Assembly (NCBI GenBank): GCA_003255065.1
Contig: QAOA01002779.1
Span: 130,973-194,972 of the forward strand
Origin: Cercis canadensis
Taxonomy: Eukaryota; Streptophyta; Magnoliopsida; Fabales; Fabaceae
DNA length: 64,000 nt
Direction of reading: 5' to 3'
Shown here: positions 59,630 to 64,000 of the stretch, piece by piece
How the letters are laid out: each line of letters starts with the position of its first letter
Position numbering within the stretch: position 1 is the first letter of the stretch
Made by a program: the position numbers and the translations under genes
Notes under the pieces: model-generated
Told to the model about the DNA's origin: nothing
What the model saw: only the letters and a program-made list of their open reading frames with translations
Database searches by the model: none

Positions 59630-60883
59630 ATCATGGACACTCTGTACGTTGTCGTTTTGCGGAATCGTGATGTTCTAGTAGATCTCTAGTAGCACTCTCA
59701 CTGTTGCTGCTGACCATTTGCTGGGTGTCTTCATATTTGAAAGTCCAACCAGTAAAGTCAGTGTCTGAAAACATCAAGGAAGGAGTTGCCTTGTAGAACG
59801 CCAAGGGAACCTGCTTTACCCTACGCCTCATCTGCAATAGTGTTCCAAAGGCAGTATTAGACCCTAAAAGGCATGAAAGATCCATTAGGCCAGAAAGATT
59901 TGCAAAATTATATCATGGCTTCTTCATTAAGGCTAAGCTTGAATAGCATAGCTTATGACTTATGGGAGTTTCTCTACTCTCATAAGTACTTATATGCAAA
60001 TAAAGCTAATTTTAGCTTATTTTATGAAGCTATTTTTTGAGCTTCTAGAAAAAAGTTCTTACAGATGCTCATAACAGCTTAATCGGTAGTTGTTTTAAAA
60101 AAATTTGGGAGAAAAATATCCCTAAATGATAATGAAAATTTTTCACAAACCAGATGGCCAATCTCCTCCACTTAATGATTTTAGAAGTGTTTTTCTAATT
60201 GTATATCCAAACACAAAATAACTTAATTTAAAAGGAGCTTATAGTATAAGAACTTCTCACATAAAACCTTATATACGCGCTTAAATAAACTGTTTATGCA
60301 AACAAGCCATAAGTCCTTAAAGTAAGGCTACCAAATAATTGCATCACAATCACAGTGGCTATATTTGCAGCTTTGGATCACTTCAGAAAAATATCAAGGT
60401 AAAGCTCAATTAATGCCATTAATGCTATAAATGCTTCAAGATATGGCCACCAAATGAACTTCAAGTTCAAGATAGTAAATTGTCAATGGCTAATATATGA
60501 GGTAACAATCAATATATAAATCTCTTTATCTACTTTCTCTTCTTTCACGAACATTATAAGCACATTATTGGACGGGGAAAAAGAAGCATGAAAGAAATTA
60601 TATTACCTCCTCTCCAAATATTGTTGCATATGAACCAGAGCTAAAATCTTTAACACTAAATTCGCTTGTTTTGGCTCTGACTGTCAAATCATTCCCAAGT
60701 GACAAAGCAAACCTAATAGCACAAACAATAAGTATGTGAAGTTAGAGGAAAGATGCCACATTCTAGGAAACAGGGGACGGAACAGAAAGGAAAACTAAGG
60801 GTACGATAGTCAAGATCAAAACCCTTGCCTTGAAACAGGAGGACAGTAGTGGTGAAGAACAGTATCAATCTCCCAAAGTGAAC
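59630..60883 (-). CDS. Unrecognised plant gene, last exons
   Basis: Three minus-strand exons in phase: about 60883-60831 (GSSLWEIDTVLHHYCPPVSR), 60714-60610 (FALSLGNDLTVRAKTSEFSV, KDFSSGSYATIFGEE) and 59832-59630 (MRRRVKQVPLAFYKATPSLM, FSDTDFTGWTFKYEDTQQMV, RQRTECP, stop 59630-59632 region). The sequence looks conserved and free of stops, so it is likely a real gene end, but I do not recognise the family. The polar, Ser-rich tail with KRQR hints at a nuclear protein (inference only). Upstream exons were not identified between 60884 and the gypsy element, so the gene may be truncated. Confidence 0.5.
59940..60312. repeat. Possible MITE inside intron
   Basis: Starts with AGCTTATGACTTATGGGAG and ends with GCAAACAAGCCATAAGTC, a loose inverted match. 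The interior has CATAAGTACTTATATGCAAATAA and AACTTAATTTAAAAGGAGCTTAT phrases also seen near 22080-22220. No target duplication found. Confidence 0.4.
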
Positions 60884-60899
60884 TTCCTGCGTCAAGAGA

Positions 60900-61670
60900 G
60901 CTCATCAACATTAGAACCCTTGAAAAATTAAAGAAAGCAGCTCCACCACTACAACATTCAACTGTGTTTTCGTAAGTACTGCCAACCAATATTCATACTC
61001 GTCTGTTTTGTTGAGTACAAAAATTAATAGCAGAAAGAAGATAATCTGAAACAGCCATGTGATGGTGCAACTGTTCCACACCCATGATCCCCAGTTATCA
61101 AATCAAATTAGTCCTCACAGTTTTTCTTGGTCACCGAAGTAATACCATCAAAGGTAATAAAACATGGGCAGAAGAAACTAACAACCATGGAGTCATCAAT
61201 ATAGTCTTGATGTCAAAAGCATGTAACATGATTTTTGTTTTATTAAAGAAGTTCAAGGACACTACTCGCATAAATTGACAATTTAAACTAGGGCTTCTCT
61301 TCACATAGTAAGTAAGCAAGCTAACTGACAGCCAGGGGGAGGGAGAAAGTATCCATAATGTCTCAATCTAATGGTGCAGAATTTAAAATTCATAATTTAT
61401 AAGGCCTAACTCAAATCTGTTGCTCTCTTTTATATAATCAAGCAACATAATATATAAACACTGAACCCAGGCTGTTAATAAGAGTTAAACCAAGCAACCA
61501 CTTTTATTTGGAATACTTTGATTAGTATATTTGGGTAATGTCGGGCCTATCCTTTGAGATTGAAGTAGTTCTTGTTGATTGGTTTTAGAGGATTTGGAAG
61601 GAGTAAGGATGGTAAAATTTTGTGGAGATGTACACTTTATGCAATTCTCTGGTGAACGAGATTGGAGCAG
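60900..61670. other. Spacer before gypsy element
   Basis: No gene recognised; ORFs at 61084-61319 on both strands appear to be chance. Confidence 0.4.
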
Positions 61671-61676
61671 AATGCT

Positions 61677-61897
61677 TGTTAGGAACCCAGAAATTGACTA
61701 GAAAATCCAGAGATAGATACCCCAGGAATAGAATAAAATACTCAGCAGTGTTATTCAATTCAAAGGACTAACTACAATGGCCCAGAGCCTCAAGCTCCTC
61801 AGAGAAATGAATTCTCTGTCAAAGACTAATACTCAAAAATAACTCCCTTTCTGCTTCCCTATTTTCTTCCTTAAGTACTACCCCACTCACATGAGCA
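61677..61897 (-). repeat. 3' LTR of Ty3/gypsy element D
   Basis: On the minus strand, after pol, a polypurine tract AGAGGAAAAGGGGGGC is followed by TGCTCATG, and the block ends TTCCTAACA (61677). It is about 221 bp, short but possible for this type. No partner LTR is in the window, so the limits rest on the polypurine tract and the TG...CA rule. Confidence 0.6.
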
Positions 61898-61932
61898 GCC
61901 CCCCTTTTCCTCTAACCGAAAGCCAGCTCAGC

Positions 61933-64000
61933 CTAACTTATAACAGAATTCTCTTCTGCCCCACTCTTCTTCCTAACAGAATTTACCTCTGCCCCACTCT
62001 TCTGCCTCCTAGTATAGACCTTCCATATTTTGGGCTGGACTCTATCATTGCCGCCCTGTGGAAGCACAGCCTTGTCCTCAAGGCTGAAAGTTGGGAATTG
62101 TTGCTGTAAAACCTCCATGTCCTCCCATGTAGTGTCATCCGAGGAGCCCCCTTTCCATTTAACAAGACATTGCCTGATAGGAATGCCCTCCTTTACAATG
62201 TCTCGATTAGCCAAAATTTCTTCAGGTTCTATATTGTCATCCAGTTCAACTTCAAACCCACTAGGCAGCTCTGGTTCAACAGAATAATTTCCAATTGCCC
62301 TTTTTAATTGGGAAACATGGAAAACTGGGTGAATCTTGGATTGTAGGGGCAGCTTCAATTTGTAAGCTACTGTACCATACTTTGCCAAGATCGGATAAGG
62401 ACCAAAAAATCTAGCAGCCAGTTTTTGATTGATTCTCCGGTGGACAGTTTGTTGTCTATGGGGACGCAGCTTTAAGAAAACCCATTCTCCCACTTGATAA
62501 GATTGCAGAGTTCTGTGCCTATCAGCAAACCTTTTCATTTGTTCTTGTGCTTTGCTCAGATTGTGTTTGAGCTGTGCTAATGCTTCATCTCTGTCACAGA
62601 GTTCATTAGCTACTCCCTCCACCTTTGTCTCACTCCGAAGGTACTTAATTAGAGTAGGAGCCTTTCTGCCATAGACAATCTCAAAGGGAGAAGAACCCGT
62701 AGAAGCATGGTAGGAAGTGTTGTACCATAATTCTGCCCAAGACACCCAGTATGCCCAGTTTTTTGGTTGCTCAGAAGCAAAGCAACGCAAATATGTTTCT
62801 AAGCATCTGTTTAATACTTCAGTTTGTCCATCCGTTTCCGGATGATAGGAAGAACTCATTTTTAACATTGTGCCTTGCATTCGGAAAAGTTCCCTCCAGA
62901 AATTACTCAGAAATAAAGGATCACGGTCGCTGATTATTGACTGCGGGATACCATGAAGCCTAACAATTTCTTTGACAAAGAGTTCAGCCACAGTCCTGGC
63001 TGAATAGGGATGCTTTAACAAAATAAAATGACCGTACTTAGATAGTCGATCGACCACTACTAGGACAGCTTCATAACCTTTAGATTTGGGAAGGCCCGTT
63101 ATGAAATCCATAGAAATGTCCTCCCAAATTTGATTTGGCACTTCCAAAGGCTGAAGAAGGCCAGCTGGGGATGTTGCTGCATATTTCTGTCTTTGGCATA
63201 TATCACAAGACTTCACAAAGTCTTGGATACATCGTTTCATCCCATACCAATACAGATTGCCTGCCACCCTTCTGTAAGTGCGCAGAAAACCTGAATGGCC
63301 ACCAATAGGCGATGAATGAAACTCTTGCAAGAGAAGTTGGATGTGAGGTGAAGTGGCCGGAATGACTAGGCGGTTCTTATAAAGCAATACCCCGTGCTGA
63401 TAGGAAAAACCCGGATGAGAAGTAGGATTTTCTTGCAGGTCAGAGATGACCTGTTTAAGATGTGGGTCCAGCTGAACCTCCTGAGCAACAAGGTCACCTT
63501 CCATCCAAACCGGAGAGGAGATTACAGCCTGTAACTCGGCAGACTCATGAAGGCGAGATAAGGCATCAGCCGCCTTATTATCCGGACCAGGCTTGTAGAT
63601 TACTTGGAAGCGGTAACCTACCAGTTTGGCCATCCATGACTGCTGATTAGTAGTAGTTATTTTCTGCTGTAGCAAGCGTTTCAAACTTCGCTGATCAGTG
63701 TAAATAACAAAAGCTCTCCCTAATAGGTAGTGTCTCCAATGTTGAACCGCAAGGACCAAGGCCATGAGTTCTTTGTCGTAAGCTGACTTAGATGCATGGC
63801 TGCTGGAGAATGCCTTGCTGAAATACGCAACTGGCTTGCGGTTTTGCATCAAAACTGCTCCAATCCCCGTGCCCGAAGCATCACACTCGATTTCGAAGGG
63901 TCTTGCGAAATCTGGAAGAGCCAAAACGGGAGAAGTGGTCATAATCTTCTTAAGGTGCAGAAAAGCTTCTAATGCTGCTGGTCCCCACTGAAAATTGTCT
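61933..64000 (-). mobile_element. Ty3/gypsy chromovirus pol (RNase H, integrase, chromodomain)
   Basis: An uninterrupted minus-strand frame runs off the window edge; an open 669-codon stretch begins at 63942 and the frame continues upstream (WGPAALEAFLHLKKI). In order: RT connection and RNase H (FEIECDASGTGIGAVLMQ, YDKELMALVLAV, IYTDQRSLKRLLQQ), integrase zinc finger (GGHSGFLRTY, CDICQRQK), integrase core (DISMDFITGLPKSKG, SDRDPLFLSNFW, SYHPETDGQTEVLNR) and a C-terminal chromodomain (EPEEILANRD, QCLVKWKG, DTTWEDME), which in this group steers insertion toward modified chromatin. No stop or frameshift is seen in this half. The 5' part lies outside the window. Confidence 0.95.

Overview
This window is nuclear DNA of a flowering plant, most likely a woody eudicot (rosid-like). 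The evidence is intron-rich plant genes (caffeic-acid-type O-methyltransferase, GH28 polygalacturonase, DUF3615, DUF247, DUF1218, an At3g59040-type PPR), Ty1/copia and Ty3/gypsy retrotransposons, hAT, Mutator-like and PIF/Harbinger-like DNA transposons, and AT-rich spacers. I could not fix the species. No prokaryotic feature, CRISPR array, rRNA or convincing tRNA was seen.

Layout. 0-4.4 kb: a LINE remnant, a possible SINE piece and a broken PPR gene (minus). 4.4-18.1 kb: a nested, rearranged block. A young copia element has its 5' LTR and first half of gag on the minus strand (4511-5623) and the rest of gag, pol and 3' LTR on the plus strand (13832-18079). The two LTRs share the target duplication GTCAT, so they come from one insertion. 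Between the halves lies a 7.8-kb element with PIF/Harbinger-like ends (6043-13831) that carries pieces of at least four unrelated host genes: TOM6, an AGO4-clade Argonaute, a purine permease and eIF5A. 18.1-20.5 kb: a truncated TFIIH p52/TFB2 gene and an unassigned Lys-rich last exon. 20.5-21.4 kb: a Mutator-like MITE with a 9-bp target duplication. 24.3-28.6 kb: an apparently intact hAT element with a two-exon BED/hAT transposase and a separate BED-finger ORF. 30.2-31.3 kb: a DUF3615 gene with a second hAT-like element (31730-34171) upstream of it. 34.4-35.7 kb: a DUF247 fragment. 36.4-38.4 kb: an importin-alpha pseudogene abutting a truncated copia 3' end.

40.1-41.8 kb: an intact four-exon O-methyltransferase, the clearest working gene on the plus strand. 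43.4-44.1 kb: a TRIM-like pair of direct repeats, one copy interrupted by a fold-back MITE that recurs near 56.3 and 57.1 kb. 44.5-48.9 kb: a decayed copia element. 48.9-49.4 kb: two more exons of the same PPR family member as at 2-4 kb; the two pieces are complementary. 50.1-53.6 kb: an apparently intact nine-coding-exon polygalacturonase (minus) plus a tiny start exon. 55.8-56.1 kb: a broken DUF1218 gene. 59.6-60.9 kb: the last exons of an unrecognised plant gene. 61.7-64.0 kb: the 3' half of a Ty3/gypsy chromovirus running off the window edge.

The genes do not form a pathway. The O-methyltransferase, the polygalacturonase and the DUF1218 fragment belong to families linked to phenylpropanoids or cell walls, but nothing shows that they are co-ordinated. 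The main story is repeated transposition, gene-fragment capture and small-scale rearrangement. All exon boundaries are read from GT/AG consensus and family similarity by eye; no alignments or searches were run.
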